Shown in pieces: positions 32,521 to 46,209 of a DNA stretch of 64,000 nt; within the stretch, counting starts at the first letter, position 1, and each line of letters opens with the position of its first letter. The notes beneath the pieces are model-generated. The model did no database searches and was not told where the DNA came from. It saw only the letters and a list, made by a program, of their open reading frames with translations. The translations under genes and the position numbers were made by a program. The DNA is from Eriocheir sinensis (taxonomy: Eukaryota; Arthropoda; Malacostraca; Decapoda; Varunidae): assembly GCF_024679095.1 (NCBI RefSeq), contig NC_066567.1:10605719-10669718 (forward strand), written 5' to 3'.

Positions 32521-33645
32521 AAGAAGAAGAAGAAGAGAAGAAGAAGAAGAAGAAGAGAGAAGAAGAAGAAGAAGAGAGAAGAAGAAGAGAAGAAGAAGAA
32601 GAAGAAGAAGAAGAAAAGAAAAGAAGAAGAAAAGAGAAGAAGAAGAAGAACAAGAAGAAGAAGAAGAAGAAGAAGAAGAAGAAGAAGAAGAAGAAGAAGA
32701 AGAAGAAGAAGAAGAAGAAGAAGAAGAAGAAGAAGAAGAAGAAGAAGAAGAAGAAGAAGAAGAAGAAGAAGAAGAAGAAGAAGAAGAAGAAGAAGAAGAA
32801 GAAGAAGAAGAAGAAGAAGAAGAAGAAGAAGAAGAAGAAGAAGAAGAAGAAGAAGAAGAAGAAGAAGAAGAAGAAGAAGAAGAAGAAGAAGAAGAAGAAG
32901 AAGAAGAAGAAGAAGAAGAAGAAGAAGAAGAAGAAGAAGAAGAAGAAGAAGAAGAAGAAGAAGAAGAAGAAGAAGAAGAAGAAGAAGAAGAAGAAGAAGA
33001 AGAAGAAGAAGAAGAAGAAGAAGAAGAAGAAGAAGAAGAAGAAGAAGAAGAAGAAGAAGAAGAAGAAGAAGAAGAAGAAGAAGAAGAAGAAGAAGAAGAA
33101 GAAGAAGAAGAAGAAGAAGAAGAAGAAGAAGAAGAAGAAGAAGAAGAAGAAGAAGAAGAAGAAGAAGAAGAAGAAGAAGAAGAAGAAGAAGAAGAAGAAG
33201 AAGAAGAAGAAGAAGAAGAAGAAGAAGAAGAAGAAGAAGAAGAAGAAGAAGAAGAAGAAGAAGAAGAAGAAGAAGAAGAAGAAGAAGAAGAAGAAGAAGA
33301 AGAAGAAGAAGAAGAAGAAGAAGAAGAAGAAGAAGAAGAAGAAGAAGAAGAAGAAGAAGAAGAAGAAGAAGAAGAAGAAGAAGAAGAAGAAGAAGAAGAA
33401 GAAGAAGAAGAAGAAGAAGAAGAAGAAGAAGAAGAAGAAGAAGAAGAAGAAGAAGAAGAAGAAGAAGAAGAAGAAGAAGAAGAAGAAGAAGAAGAAGAAG
33501 AAGAAGAAGAAGAAGAAGAAGAAGAAGAAGAAGAAGAAGAAGAAGAAGAAGAAGAAGAAGAAGAAGAAGAAGAAGAAGAAGAAGAAGAAGAAGAAGAAGA
33601 AGAAGAAGAAGAAGAAGAAGAAGAAGAAGAAGAAGAAGAAGAAAA
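32521..33645 (+). repeat. Very long (GAA)n tract
   Basis: Imperfect GAA/GAGA to 32651, then about 331 uninterrupted AAG triplets from about 32653 to 33645. The transcribed Kir strand is (TTC)n in the RNA. All long frames over it (poly-Glu, poly-Ser, poly-Phe) are artefacts. Confidence 0.99.
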
Positions 33646-33659
33646 ATGGCAAATATTTA

Positions 33660-34100
33660 TCAGGAAACACTTTTTCTTCTTCTCCTCCTCCCCCTCCTCC
33701 TCCTGCTCTTCTCCCCCCCCCCTCCTCCTCCTCCTCCTCCTCATTTTAATCATCATCATCATCATCATCATCATCATTATGTACCCAACAGAATGCAGAG
33801 TCCCCCCCCCTCCCCCCCTTCCTTTAGCGGTTAAACAACTCGAAATCCGGCTGTAGCTAGTCCCCACACACGCACGCACACACTCACACACACACACACA
33901 CACCGTCCATAACGAAGCCTCACAGCCCTAACGCACACAAATACAAAGGGTTGCCGGCGTGGCGTCAAATCTCTTCCCTCCGTCAGAGTCCATCCCATCC
34001 TGAACAGCGCATCGCGGAACCAAATCTTTCCTCGATCTCCTCCTGAAATTGACGTCTCTTTCGGCCACTCCTCTGATCGGGCTTTTTTTTTCATTATTGT

Positions 34101-34179
<79 letters not shown>

Positions 34180-34500
34180 CCTTGAACTGTCTCCTCTGTT
34201 GTAAATAAAAAAAATAAAAAAAAACTCCTCTGAACGTTTTTTATAGGAGCAGTAAGTAGCGGGCTTTTAATTTAATTGTTTCCTTTTTTTTTTTTTTTTA
34301 TTTTTTTTTTATTTTTTATTTTTTTTTTTTTTGCCCTTGAGCTGTTTCCTCTGCTTCCCTTGAACTGTCTCCTTTGCTGAAAAAAAAAATCTTCTGAACG
34401 CTTTTTATAGGAGCAGTGAGTAGCGGGCTTTTTTTTTATTTTATTATTGTTTCCCTTTTTTTGCCTTTGAGCGGTTTCCTCTGCTGTAAAAAAAAAAAAA
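33660..34500 (+). repeat. Low-complexity block with SINE-like fragments
   Basis: Pyrimidine and (ATC)n runs (33670-33780), (GT)n (34106-34178), and repeated segments GCCCTTGAGCTGTTTCC / TATAGGAGCAGTAAGTAGCG at about 34180-34500. The 33930-34090 segment (GATTTGACGCCAC family) is unique-looking but related to 35860-35890. Confidence 0.75.
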
Positions 34501-34627
34501 AAAAGACGAAAACACTATCACGGTAACTAAGAGAAGCTTTCAAGTGTAAAAAAAAAAAAAAGGACCAAGGAGGACCCAGAAAGCGATGGAGAGCGGAACA
34601 GGTCACAAGATGAAGAAGAAGAGTGAC

Positions 34628-34660
<33 letters not shown>

Positions 34661-34773
34661 ACAGGGGCGTTCACTGCTTGGCGCCACAACTGCGTGGTCA
34701 TATGGCGCCGAACTTACTGCTAAACTATATAAACCCGGTAAAAAAATAAAACATGATAAAAAAAAACACACTA

Positions 34774-35721
34774 AGGGTCGTATTACAAAACATTTCGTCG
34801 CCCAAGTTCACATATTTGCCAAAGCTTTCATAGGAGTTGTGGGCATTTCCAGGGGTAGTCTTATGACCCTGGTGATAGTTTGACCCTTCTTCTGTACCAT
34901 GAACCTAAAGAAACACATTTGACAAGGTTTTCGTAGGAGTGTTGAGCATTTCCAGTAGTTTTATGACCCTGGTGATAGTTTGACCCTTCCTCTGTACCAT
35001 GAACCTAAAGAAACACTTATTTGACAAGGCTTTCGTAGGAGTGTTGAGCATTTCCAGTAGTTTTATGACCCTGGTGATAGTTTGACCCTTCTTCTGTACC
35101 GTGAACCTGAAGAAACACATATATGACAAGGCTTTCGTAGGAGTGTTGAGCATTTCCAGGGGTAGTTTTATGACCCTGGTGATAGTTTGATCCTTCTTCT
35201 GTACCATGAACCTAAAGAAACAAATTTGACAGGGCTTTCATAGGAGTTGTGGGCATTTCCAGGGGTAGTTTTATGACCCTGGTGATAGTTTGACCCTTCT
35301 TCTGTACCATGAACCTAAAGAAACACATATTTGACAGGGCTTTCATAGGAGTTGTGTGCATTTCCAGGGGTAGTTTTATGACCCTGGTGATAGTTTGACC
35401 CTTCTTCTGTACCATGAACCTAATGAAACACATATTTGACAGGGCTTTCATAGGAGTTGTGTGCATTTCCAGGGGTAGTTTTATGACCCTGGTGATAGTT
35501 TGATCGTTTTTCTGTACCATGAACCTAAAGAAACACATATTTGACAATGCGGTCATAGGAGTTGTGTGCATTTCCAGGGGTAGTTTTATGACCGTGATGG
35601 TAGTCTGACCCTTCCTCTGTACGGTGAACCTGAAGAAACACTCATTAGAACCCGACTGACCCCCTCTTTGACCTTTAGAAATAGCTGACGTGAGGAGCGA
35701 AAGTGTCTTGTAATTCCAACT
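34774..35721 (+). mobile_element. 108 bp-repeat MITE, full copy with about eight units
   Basis: Flanked by TA (34772-34773, 35722-35723). Ends AGGGTCGTATTACAAAACAT and inverted AGTTGGAATTACAAGACACT. Eight units, then the right block (CCGACTGACCCCCTCTTTGA). Confidence 0.9.
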
Positions 35722-36059
35722 TAAAAAAAAAAAAAAAAAAAACTATATAAAAAAGCTTAAGAAGTGATTGTTGATATCGTATAGTTATATACAAACACAC
35801 AGTACCATGTCAACATTCAACCCCCTCTGTATGTATTCAGGATAATATGGGATGGACTATGACAGAGGGATGAGATTTGACGCCACACCGTCTTGTAAAC
35901 AAACTAAAATGGTGCCTCGTGAACCTGTCTTCCAGTCATGCTTGTCTCACGTGGTACCGAATCTCTCGTATTTCGCGCACGATTGAATTCTCTCTCTCTC
36001 TCGTATTGGTAAGGTTTGTAATGGAGGAATTAATTTCATGTTTTAGTTTTGTCTTCTAG

Positions 36060-36450
36060 TTTTGTCTTTTTTTTGGCATTTCTTCGGTTTGTGACGCAGG
36101 AATTTGCTTTTTCTGTCTTCTTTTGATCTTTTAGTAATGTGTCTGTTTCTTTTTTAGCATTTCTAAGGTTTGTGATCCAGGAATTAGCTTTTTCTCGCTT
36201 TTCTTTCGATCTAGTTTTGTTTTTCTCTCTTTTATGGATTTATATGGTTTGTGATTCAGAAATTAGCTTTTTCTCTCTTCTTTTAATCTTCTAACTCTGT
36301 TTAAGTTTCTTTTTTATAGATTCTAAAGTTTTGTGATCCAGGAATTAGCTTTTTCTCTCTTCTTTTGATCTTCTAGTTTCGTTTCTGTCTTTTTGTTATA
36401 TTTCTACGATTTGTGATTCAGAAATACGCCTTTTCTTCCCTTACATTCCT
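36060..36450 (+). repeat. About 85 bp diverged minisatellite
   Basis: Five diverged copies of GTGATCCAGGAATTAGCTTT with TTTTCTCTCTTCTTTTGATC. Confidence 0.8.
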
Positions 36451-36639
36451 CTGTTTTCGTGTTTTCTTCTACCTCATGAACCTCTTCCTCCCAAGCTTCC
36501 CGTGGTATTGAATCTCTTACATGCGTGTCTAAGAATCCACCATTTTTATCTTTAGGTTTGTTGGGAGAGGCGAAAGCGTTATAGAATCATGGCCTCACAC
36601 ACCCGCGGAAATTATTGAGAACCAGAAAAAAACAAGAAT

Positions 36640-36674
36640 TAAGACAAAAACAGACGGAGACCACCACCAACAAA

Positions 36675-36748
<74 letters not shown>

Positions 36749-36905
36749 AACAATTTAAAGCAGAAAAAAAGAAGTAAAAGTGGAAGGAAAAAAGTGAAGA
36801 AAAATAACAGAAGAAAAAAGAAGACAAAGTGGAAGAAAATAGTGAAGAAAAATAATAGAAAAAAACATGAAAACGAGACTATCACAAACGAACACAAACG
36901 CACAA
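36640..36905 (+). repeat. (CA)n with A-rich repeat related to 40 kb
   Basis: CA tract 36679-36743 inside a unit with AGACCACCACCAACAAACAA and CAATTTAAAGCAGAAAA that recurs at 40050-40620. Confidence 0.85.
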
Positions 36906-37399
36906 ACAAACAAGGCATTCCCGGGCGTCGATTAAGCTCATTGGGTTGTTTCTGTACGAGGCAACCGTGAGCGTAGGGCATCAAGGGGACGCCCACGTAA
37001 CCCATGGCTCAGACTATCACTGGGCCCTCAAAACAACCCATGGAAACACCCACAACAACCTACACGAAATCCACTATGGGTGTGTAAGTTCTTGAAATGT
37101 TTGAGGATATGGACCTAACATATAAAGAGGATAGATAGGATAATGAGTGAAGTCTTTCGTCCTAGATTCGTGTCAGAGTTATAAGGGAGAGATAAGGAAA
37201 ATGAGGGCGGTGTTGATAAGAGAATGGGAATATAGAGAAGACGTGTTAAGGAGGTCAGAAATGTTACATAGCAATGGAGGAGAAAGAAAGGAAGAGAAAG
37301 AAAGATGCGTGATACGGAGAAGATATGAAAGTCGGTAAGAATTGAAGAAAAAAAAAAGAAATATGAATGGCAAGAAGAACGGAAGATGATAAGAGATGC

Positions 37400-38330
<931 letters not shown>

Positions 38331-38334
38331 AGAG

Positions 38335-39985
38335 TAATAATTGTATATAAAGGAAGGTTGATGTTTAAAGAGAGGAATTATTTGATATAAAGGAAGGTGG
38401 ATGTTTAAAGAGAGGAATAATTGGATATGAAGGAAGGTGGATGTTTAAAGAGAGGAATAATTGATAGAGAGGAAGGTGGATGTTTAAAGAGAGGGATAAT
38501 TGGATATAAAGGAAGGTGGATGTTTAAAGAGAGGAATAATTGGATATGAAGGAAGGTGGATGTTTAAAGAGAGGAATAATTGGATATAAAGGAAGGTGGA
38601 TGTTTAAAGAGAGGAATAATTGGATATGAAGGAAGGTGGGTGTTTAAAGAGAGGAATAATTGGATATGAAGGAAGGTGGATGTTTTAAGAGGGATAATTG
38701 TATATAAAGGAAGGTGGATGTTTAAAGAGAGGGATAATTGTATATGAAGGAAGGTGGATGTTTAAAGAGAGGAATAATTGTATATGAAGGAAGGTGGATG
38801 TTTAAAGAGAGGGATAATTGGATATAAAGGAAGGTGGATGTTTAAAGAGAGGAATAATTGGATATAAAGGAAGGTGGATGTTTAAAGAGGAATAATTGGA
38901 TATAAAGGAAGGTGGATGTTTAAAGAGGGATAATTGGATATAAAGGAAGGTGGATGTTTAAAGAGAGGGATAATTGGATATAAAGGAAGGTGGGTGTTTA
39001 AAGAGAGGAATAATTGGATATGAAGGAAGGTGGATGTTTAAAGAGAGGGATAATTGGATATGAAGGAAGGTGGATGTTTAAAGAGAGGAATAATTGGATA
39101 TGAAGGAAGGTGGATGTTTAAAGAGAGGGATAATTGGATATGAAGGAAGGTGGATGTTTAAAGAGAGGAATAATTGGATATGAAGGAAGGTGGATGTTTA
39201 AAGAGAGGGATAATTGGATATGAAGGAAGGTGGATGTTTAAAGAGAGGGATAATTGGATATAAAGGAAGGTGGATGTTTAAAGAGAGGGATAATTGGATA
39301 TGAAGGAAGGTGGATGTTTAAAGAGAGGGATAATTGGATATAAAGGAAGGTGGATGTTTAAAGAGAGGGATAATTGGATATAAAGGAAGGTGGATGTTTA
39401 AAGAGAGAGATAATTGGATATAAAGGAAGGTGGATGTTTAAAGAGAGGAATAATTGGATATAAAGGAAGGTGGATGTTTAAAGAGAGGGATAATTGGATA
39501 TAAAGGAAGGTGGATGTTTAAAGAGAGGGATAATTGGATATAAAGGAAGGTGGATGTTTAAAGAGAGGAATAATTGGATATAAAGGAAGGTGGATGTTTA
39601 AAGAGAGGAATAATTGGATATAAAGGAAGGTGGATGTTTAAAGAGAGGAATAATTGGATATGAAGGAAGGTGGATGTTTAAAGAGAGGAATAATTGGATA
39701 TAAAGGAAGGTGGATGTTTAAAGAGAGGAATAATTGGATATGAAGGAAGGTGGATGTTTAAAGAGAGGAATAATTGGATATAAAGGAAGGTGGATGTTTA
39801 AAGAGAGGAATAATTGGATATAAAGGAAGGTGGATGTTTAAAGAGAGGAATAATTGGATATAAAGGAAGGTGGATGTTTAAAGAGAGGAATAATTGGATA
39901 TAAAGGAAGGTGGATGTTTAAAGAGGAATAATTGGATATAAAGGAAGGTGGATGTTTAAAGAGAGGAATAATTGGATATGGATAA
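38335..39985 (+). repeat. 40 bp satellite, about 41 copies
   Basis: Unit GAAGGTGGATGTTTAAAGAG + AGGAATAATTGGATATAAAG, with AGGAAT/AGGGAT and TATAAA/TATGAA variants; an 80 bp alternation is visible at about 39001-39240. Confidence 0.97.
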
Positions 39986-39999
39986 AAATGACGCATAGA

Positions 40000-40720
40000 A
40001 GTGGAGAGAAAATAAAGGAAAAAAAGGAAAAAATCAGGAAAATAATAAGACATGAAAAAAGAGACTATCACAAACAAACACGCAAACAAACACACAAACA
40101 AAGCCTTACTAATCATGACCACTCACACTTAGAAGCAAAAACGAGAAAAAAAAGAAAAAATAGGAAAATGAGAACAGAAAAAAAAAAAATTGACACAAAA
40201 ACAAACAAAGACCACCACCTACAAACAAACACACTAACACACAAACACACACAAACAAACAATTTAAAGCAGAAAAGAGAAGAAAAAAAGAAAAATGAAA
40301 GAAAAAAAAGACAAAGAAAAAATAAGACACAAAAAACAAACAGAGACCACCACCAAACAAACACACTAACACACAAACAGACAATTTAAAGCAGAAAAGA
40401 GAAGAAAAAAGAAGAAAAAATAGATGAAAAAATAGTAAAGAAAAATAACAGAAAAAAACAGGAGAACGAGACTATCACAAACAAACAAAAACAAACAAAC
40501 ACACTAACACACGAACAAACAATTTAAAGTATAAAAGAGAAAAAAAATAAGGAAAATGGAAAAGAATAAGACATGAAATAAAAAATAAATTACCACAAAC
40601 AAACAAACAAACAAACAAACAAACAAACAGGGCCTAAATAAACATCATCTAATTTCTATCAATTATCTTCTATCGTCTATCTTCAACAAAAAAAGACAGG
40701 AAAACAACAACAACAGAAAA
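40000..40720 (+). repeat. A-rich repeat with (AAAC)n
   Basis: Three to four diverged copies of a ~120-140 bp unit (GACTATCACAAACAAACA; ACAATTTAAAGCAGAAAAGA) ending in AAAC tetramers near 40600-40628. Confidence 0.85.
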
Positions 40721-40801
40721 GCGATCAAAACAAAACAATCACAAACAAAACAAACAAACAAAGCCTCACATAACCATCATCCTCTATCTTCTTCCACTTA
40801 C

Positions 40802-40937
40802 CATTATACTGCAAGCTCATCTTCCGCATCTCCATCGTCCCGCCACCATCATCACCAGCATCCTCTTCCTCATCCTCCTCCTCTTTCCCGCGACCCCTCC
40901 CCTTAGCACCAGTCACTGCTACCTTCGTGCTATTCAT
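40802..40937 (-). CDS. Irk: Kir channel, alternative first coding exon 1b
   Basis: ATG at 40937, 45 codons plus one base, donor AATG|GTAAGT. Reads MNSTKVAVTGAKGRGRGKEE, an acidic run (EEEDEEEDAGDDGGG), then MRKMSLQYNG. Exit phase 1 matches exon 2, giving NGLLNPGSRHY. A possible acceptor (CGTTGCAG at 40978-40980) lies upstream; the frame stays open to it (CDDRTDERVFSVK), but it cannot follow exon 1a in frame, so 1b is best read as an alternative start. This N-terminus is cytoplasmic. Support is frame, donor and phase only. Confidence 0.68.
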
Positions 40938-41159
40938 CTTTACACTAAACACTCTCTCGTCTGTTCTGTCATCACAGCTGCAACGGGGGGACTCAGAGGG
41001 GGACTGGGGGAAGGGGGGGAAAGAGTGGGATAAGATTAGTATGAAGGAGGACGAGAGGAAAGGGGGAGGAGGAGAGACGAAGGGGGAGGGGTAGAAAAAA
41101 AAGGTGAAATTCATGGTCTTATTTCGACATCTCCGTTTCTAGTCACATTTCACCTTCTC

Positions 41160-41645
41160 TGTCTCTATTAAACTGCCCTTGTTCATCATTGTGTTGTCCA
41201 AATCCCTTCTGCAAGAGTTAACCAGTGTCTTCAATCTTTCATTCCCTCCTCTGGTTTTCTTCTGCGGCTTCATAATCAGGTGTTTTTTGTTGTTTTTATT
41301 ACTATTCTTTCTCGCCCCTGTGCTGTCCAAATACCTTCTGCAAGAGTTAACCAGTCTCTTCATTCATTTCCTCTGCTGGTTTTCTTCTGCGGCTTCATAA
41401 TCAGGTGTTTTTTTGTTGTTTTCATTACTACTCTTGCTCATCCTGTGCTGTCCAAATCCCTTCTGCAAGAGTTAACCAGTGCCTTCATTTCCTCTGCTTG
41501 TCTTCTTCCTCGGGTGTTTCTTATAATTATATACTTCACCTTCCCTCTCCATAAAACTACCCTTGTTTATCCCTATGCTGTCCAAATCCCTTCTGCAAGA
41601 GTTAACCAGTATCTTCATTCCTTCATTCCCCTTGCTGTGGGGGAG
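41160..41645 (+). repeat. Inverted remote copies of the Kir exon 2 donor edge
   Basis: About four units of CTTCTGCAAGAGTTAACCAG ... TGCGGCTTCATAATCAGGTG on the plus strand, i.e. opposite to the gene and to the related units at 23.4-24.8 kb. They sit about 200 bp upstream of exon 1b. Confidence 0.9.
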
Positions 41646-41819
41646 GTATTACTCTCCTTATCAGTTCGACATTCCTCCCAAGGGTAGAGATAAGGAAGGT
41701 GGGTGGAAACGGTAGCAGAGTGCGTATAACAAAGGGGTTTTGAAATTTGAGGGAAAAAAATTGAAAAAAACACACCGAAACAATAACAGATAAAGAAAAG
41801 GAACTAAGGAAAAGGAAAT

Positions 41820-42850
41820 TAAGTTGAGATTGCTGATAAAAAGAGTAATGTGAAGAATTTACATACAAATAAGGAAGAAAACAAAAAAAATAAGATATGG
41901 ATCAAGGAAAAAGGAAATGAAGTGAAGTAGAAATTGATGATAATGATGGAACAAAGAAAAAGGAAATGAAGTTGAGATTGATGATAAAAAGAGTAATGTG
42001 AAGAATTTACATACAGATAAGGAGGAAAAGATTGAAATAAAGATATGGATAAAGGAAAAATGAAATGAAGTAGAAATTGATGATAATGATGGAACAAAGA
42101 AAAAGGAGATGAAGTTGAGATTGATGATAAAAAGAGTAATGTGAAGAATTTACATACAGATAAGGAGGAAAAGATTGAAATTAAGATATGGATAAAGGAA
42201 AAAGGAAATGAAGTGAAGTAGAAGTTGATGATAAAGATGGAACAAAGAAAAAGGAAATGAAGTTGAGATTGATGATAAAAAATATAAAGGTGAAGAATTT
42301 ACATACGAATAAGGAAGAAAAAAAAATTAAGATATGGATAAAGGAAAAAGAAAATGAAATGAAGTAGAAATTGATGATAATGATGGAACAAAGAAAAAGG
42401 AAATGGAAGTTGAGATTGATGATAAAAAATAGAAAGGTGAAGAATTTACATACGAATAAGGAAGAAAACAAAAAAAAAATTAAGATATGGATAAAGGAAA
42501 AAGGAAATGAAGTGAAGTAGAAGTTGATGATAAAGATGGAACAAAGAAAAAAAGGAAATGAAGTTGAGATTGCTGATAAAAAGAGTAATGTGAAGAATTT
42601 ATATACGAATAAAGAAAAAAACAAAAAAATAAGATATGGATAAAGGAAAAATGAAATGAAATGAAGTAGAAGTTGATGATAAAAAAAACAGGAAGACGAA
42701 GAACGTAACAAAGAAAGGAAGAGAAAAGAGAAAATGAAAATATGGACCAAGGAAAAATGAGAGGAAAAAGAGATTGATGATAAAAAAAAGATGGGGAAGA
42801 AAACAACAACAAAAAAACAAAGATATGGAACAATAAAAAATTAAAGAATA
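41820..42850 (+). repeat. About 140 bp A-rich minisatellite
   Basis: About seven copies (TGAAGTTGAGATTGATGATA; GAATTTACATACAGATAAGG; AAGATATGGATAAAGG). Confidence 0.93.
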
Positions 42851-42937
42851 TGAACTAGAGATTGATGATAGAAAGAGAAAGGTGAAGAATAAATAAAATA
42901 GAAAATAAAAATAGGAAGAGAAAGGAAAAAAGAGGAA

Positions 42938-43287
<350 letters not shown>

Positions 43288-43339
43288 CCCCACTTCCAAT
43301 AATTCGTTTCTTACCTAAAAAAAAAGATAAAATAAATCG

Positions 43340-44320
43340 CAAGAGGTTAATTTTATATATATCACAATTTTTTCATCCATTTTTCACTTATTTTTCATCT
43401 CTTCTTATTTCAGTGTAGCAATAAACATGTACTTCGCTTTTGCACAGTCTGTTTTTTGGTTCTCATTTAAATTCGCCTCTAAATATATCAAAATCCCAGT
43501 TCCCGAGTCTTAATTTCTGCGACTTCCTATTTCAGTTTAGCTTTATATATATAATTCGTAAACGCAAAAGCACTTATTTTCGCGTCTGGTTATATATTAA
43601 TTTGGTTTTATATATTAATTTAGCAATATTACTCTTTACTTTCGTGTTTCTGTATTTTAATTTTGCTCCTTGGACAATCATTTCGCACTCACAACCTCTT
43701 TTATTTTCATTCTGTTTGTGGGTTTTATATATTCAATTTCGTAGTCGCGGGCTCTTCCCTTTTTTATCTTTTCTTTTCGCTATTCACTTTTAGCTTTACG
43801 TTTTATTTCGCATTCGATTTTTTTTTTTTTTCCTGTCTGGTTATTTCAATTCATCTTTACACACTAACTTCGCAATGGCCAAATCTTTTATTTTCCTGTC
43901 TCGTAATTTATCTGTCGCTCATTCTTTATTTTTCGCATCTTAGAGTCGTATTATCAGACATCTCGCCGCCCAAGAACACCTATTTGACAAGGCTTTCGTA
44001 GGAGACGTGGGCATTTCCAGGAGTAGTTTTATCACCCTGGTTGTAGTGTGACCCTCCCTCTGTGCCATGAACCTGAAGAAACACTCATTAGAACCCGACT
44101 GACCCCCTCTTTGACCTTTAGAAATAGATGATATGAGGAGCAAAAGTGTCTTGTTATACCAACCTAAGTACGACAAGTTTACCTTTCTTCCTATAACTAA
44201 CTCGTACTTTTGACTATATACAATTTCTTATATACACGACATTTGACCTCATATATAAATTTCGCAATCGCCGAGTCTTTATTTTCGTGTGTGCTTATTA
44301 TCAGTATTGTTTTATCTCCT
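43340..44320 (+). repeat. Diverged 60-75 bp repeat split by a MITE
   Basis: Repeated words TTTCGCAATCGCCGAGTCTT, TTTATATATTAATTT and TTTATTTTCGTGTCTGG on both sides of 43943-44164. Confidence 0.7.
43943..44164 (+). mobile_element. 108 bp-repeat MITE, one-unit copy with both ends
   Basis: Flanked by TA (43941-43942, 44165-44166). Ends GAGTCGTATTATCAGACATC and inverted GGTTGGTATAACAAGACACT. One unit plus the right block. Smallest complete copy, so it best shows the basic layout. Confidence 0.88.
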
Positions 44321-44359
44321 TTGGTTGAGGATAAGACCCGGGGTGCGATAAGGTGACGG

Positions 44360-44519
44360 CGTGATTAGGGTGAGGAGGAGGAGGAAGAGGAGGAGGAGGA
44401 GGAGGAGGAGGAGGAGGAGGAAGGAAACACGTAACAATGATAGCTCTTTTCTCATCTCTCAAATAACAAAAAATGACAAGATCAAGAGTGAAGAAGAGAA
44501 GAAGTGCAAAGGTTAATTC

Positions 44520-44592
<73 letters not shown>

Positions 44593-44980
44593 GAAGAGTA
44601 AGAGGAGGAAGAGGAAGAGGAAGAGGAAGAGTAGGAGGTGGAAGATGAAAAGGATAATGAGGATAAGAAAGGAGGGAAAGGAGAGGAAAGGAGGAGGAGG
44701 AAGAGTGGAAGAGAGCAAGGAGGAGGAGGAGGAGGAGGAGGGAGAGTAAGAGGAAGAGTAGGAGGTGGAAGATGAAGAGGATAATGAGGATAAGAAAGGA
44801 GGGAAAGGAGAGGAAAGGAGGAGGAGGAAGTGTGGAAGAGAGCAAGGAAGAGGAAGAGCAGGAGGAGGAGGAGGAGGGAGAGTAAGAGGAAGAGTAGGAG
44901 GTGGAAGATGAAGAGGATAATGAGGATAAGAAAGGAGGGAAAGGAGAGGAAAGGAGGAGGAGGAAGAGTGGAAGAGAGCA

Positions 44981-45014
<34 letters not shown>

Positions 45015-45030
45015 GGAAAAAAAAAAAAAA
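44360..45030 (+). repeat. GGA/CA repeats and 115 bp purine minisatellite
   Basis: (GGA)n 44370-44420, (CA)n 44525-44589, then three to four copies of AGGAGGTGGAAGATGAAGAG / GGATAATGAGGATAAGAAAG. Confidence 0.93.
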
Positions 45031-45217
45031 AAGAGGAGAGAAGGGACAGTAAAGGAGTTAAAAGGGAAAGTGAAAAAATTAAGGGAGTAAATAAGAAAAG
45101 CGAAATAAAGTAAGAAAAAGAAAAAAAAAGGAAAATAAAGGAGGAAAATATGACACAGACCAACAGAGAGAAGCAATGAATCGCCAATGTCCAGTTTTCT
45201 TCCCATCCTCCCACGAG

Positions 45218-45220
<3 letters not shown>

Positions 45221-45278
<58 letters not shown>

Positions 45279-45294
45279 CGAAGGAGGAGGAAAG

Positions 45295-45380
<86 letters not shown>

Positions 45381-45411
45381 AAATATAAAGTTAGATAAGT
45401 AGATATGGAAA

Positions 45412-45495
<84 letters not shown>

Positions 45496-45532
45496 ATAGA
45501 ACGTGCACCGGACATATACTGATAACGTTGAT

Positions 45533-45597
<65 letters not shown>

Positions 45598-45702
45598 TCC
45601 TAATTTGATTAACTGAACCTTTTTTCTTTTTTTTTGCTGAATCAAACTCAAAAAAATAAATAAACTCATTATAGAAATTTTCTTTTGCAGGGTCTTCAGT
45701 AT

Positions 45703-45744
<42 letters not shown>

Positions 45745-46020
45745 GAGGAAGTATAGGAGAGAGATATGGAGAGGAGGGAAACGGAAAGTAAGGGAAAGAG
45801 AAAGGGAAAAGGAGGAAGAAAAAGATGAATATAACAGAAGAAGGAAGAAGAAGAGAGATAAAGATAGATAGATAAAGAGATAGATAAAGAAAGAAGAGAG
45901 ATAGATAGATAAAGAAATAAAGACAAACTAAAAAAGACACGAAGAAAATGAAGAAGAAAAAGAAGAAGAAGAAGAAGAAGAAGAAGAAGAAGAAGAAGAA
46001 GAAGAAGAAGAAGAAGAAGA
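45221..46020 (+). repeat. Cluster of (GA)n, (CA)n, (CT)n and (GAA)n
   Basis: GA 45221-45274, 45300-45377 and 45415-45490; CA 45535-45596; CT 45704-45742; GATA-like 45860-45915; GAA 45955-46020. Only short unique spacers between. Confidence 0.96.
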
Positions 46021-46209
46021 GAAAGCGTAAACAAAACAACCATTAATTAAGTATGTAGGCTGAATTATCAACTCCGGCAAACAAGGAAGTGACGAGGAGA
46101 GAATAAACAAGTAGACGAGGAAGAAGGGAGGAAGGAAGGGGAAGAAAAGATATGGAAGGAAGAGGAGCTGAAGAATAGAAAGATAGAGAATAGAGAAATA
46201 GAGAAGAAT

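Noticed and set aside
32287..33903. Open frames of 445-538 codons over the GAA tract (poly-Ser, poly-Glu, poly-Phe)
   Set aside because: They are translations of a pure trinucleotide repeat in all frames; no unique coding sequence.
40937..41114. Extension of Kir exon 1b upstream to an ATG at 41114
   Set aside because: The extra sequence is low-complexity purine repeat in DNA and a possible acceptor lies at 40978; the ATG at 40937 is the simpler start.
44513..46039. 508- and 356-codon minus-strand frames
   Set aside because: Composed of GA, CA, GAA and GGA microsatellites; Ser/Leu/Cys/Val low complexity only.
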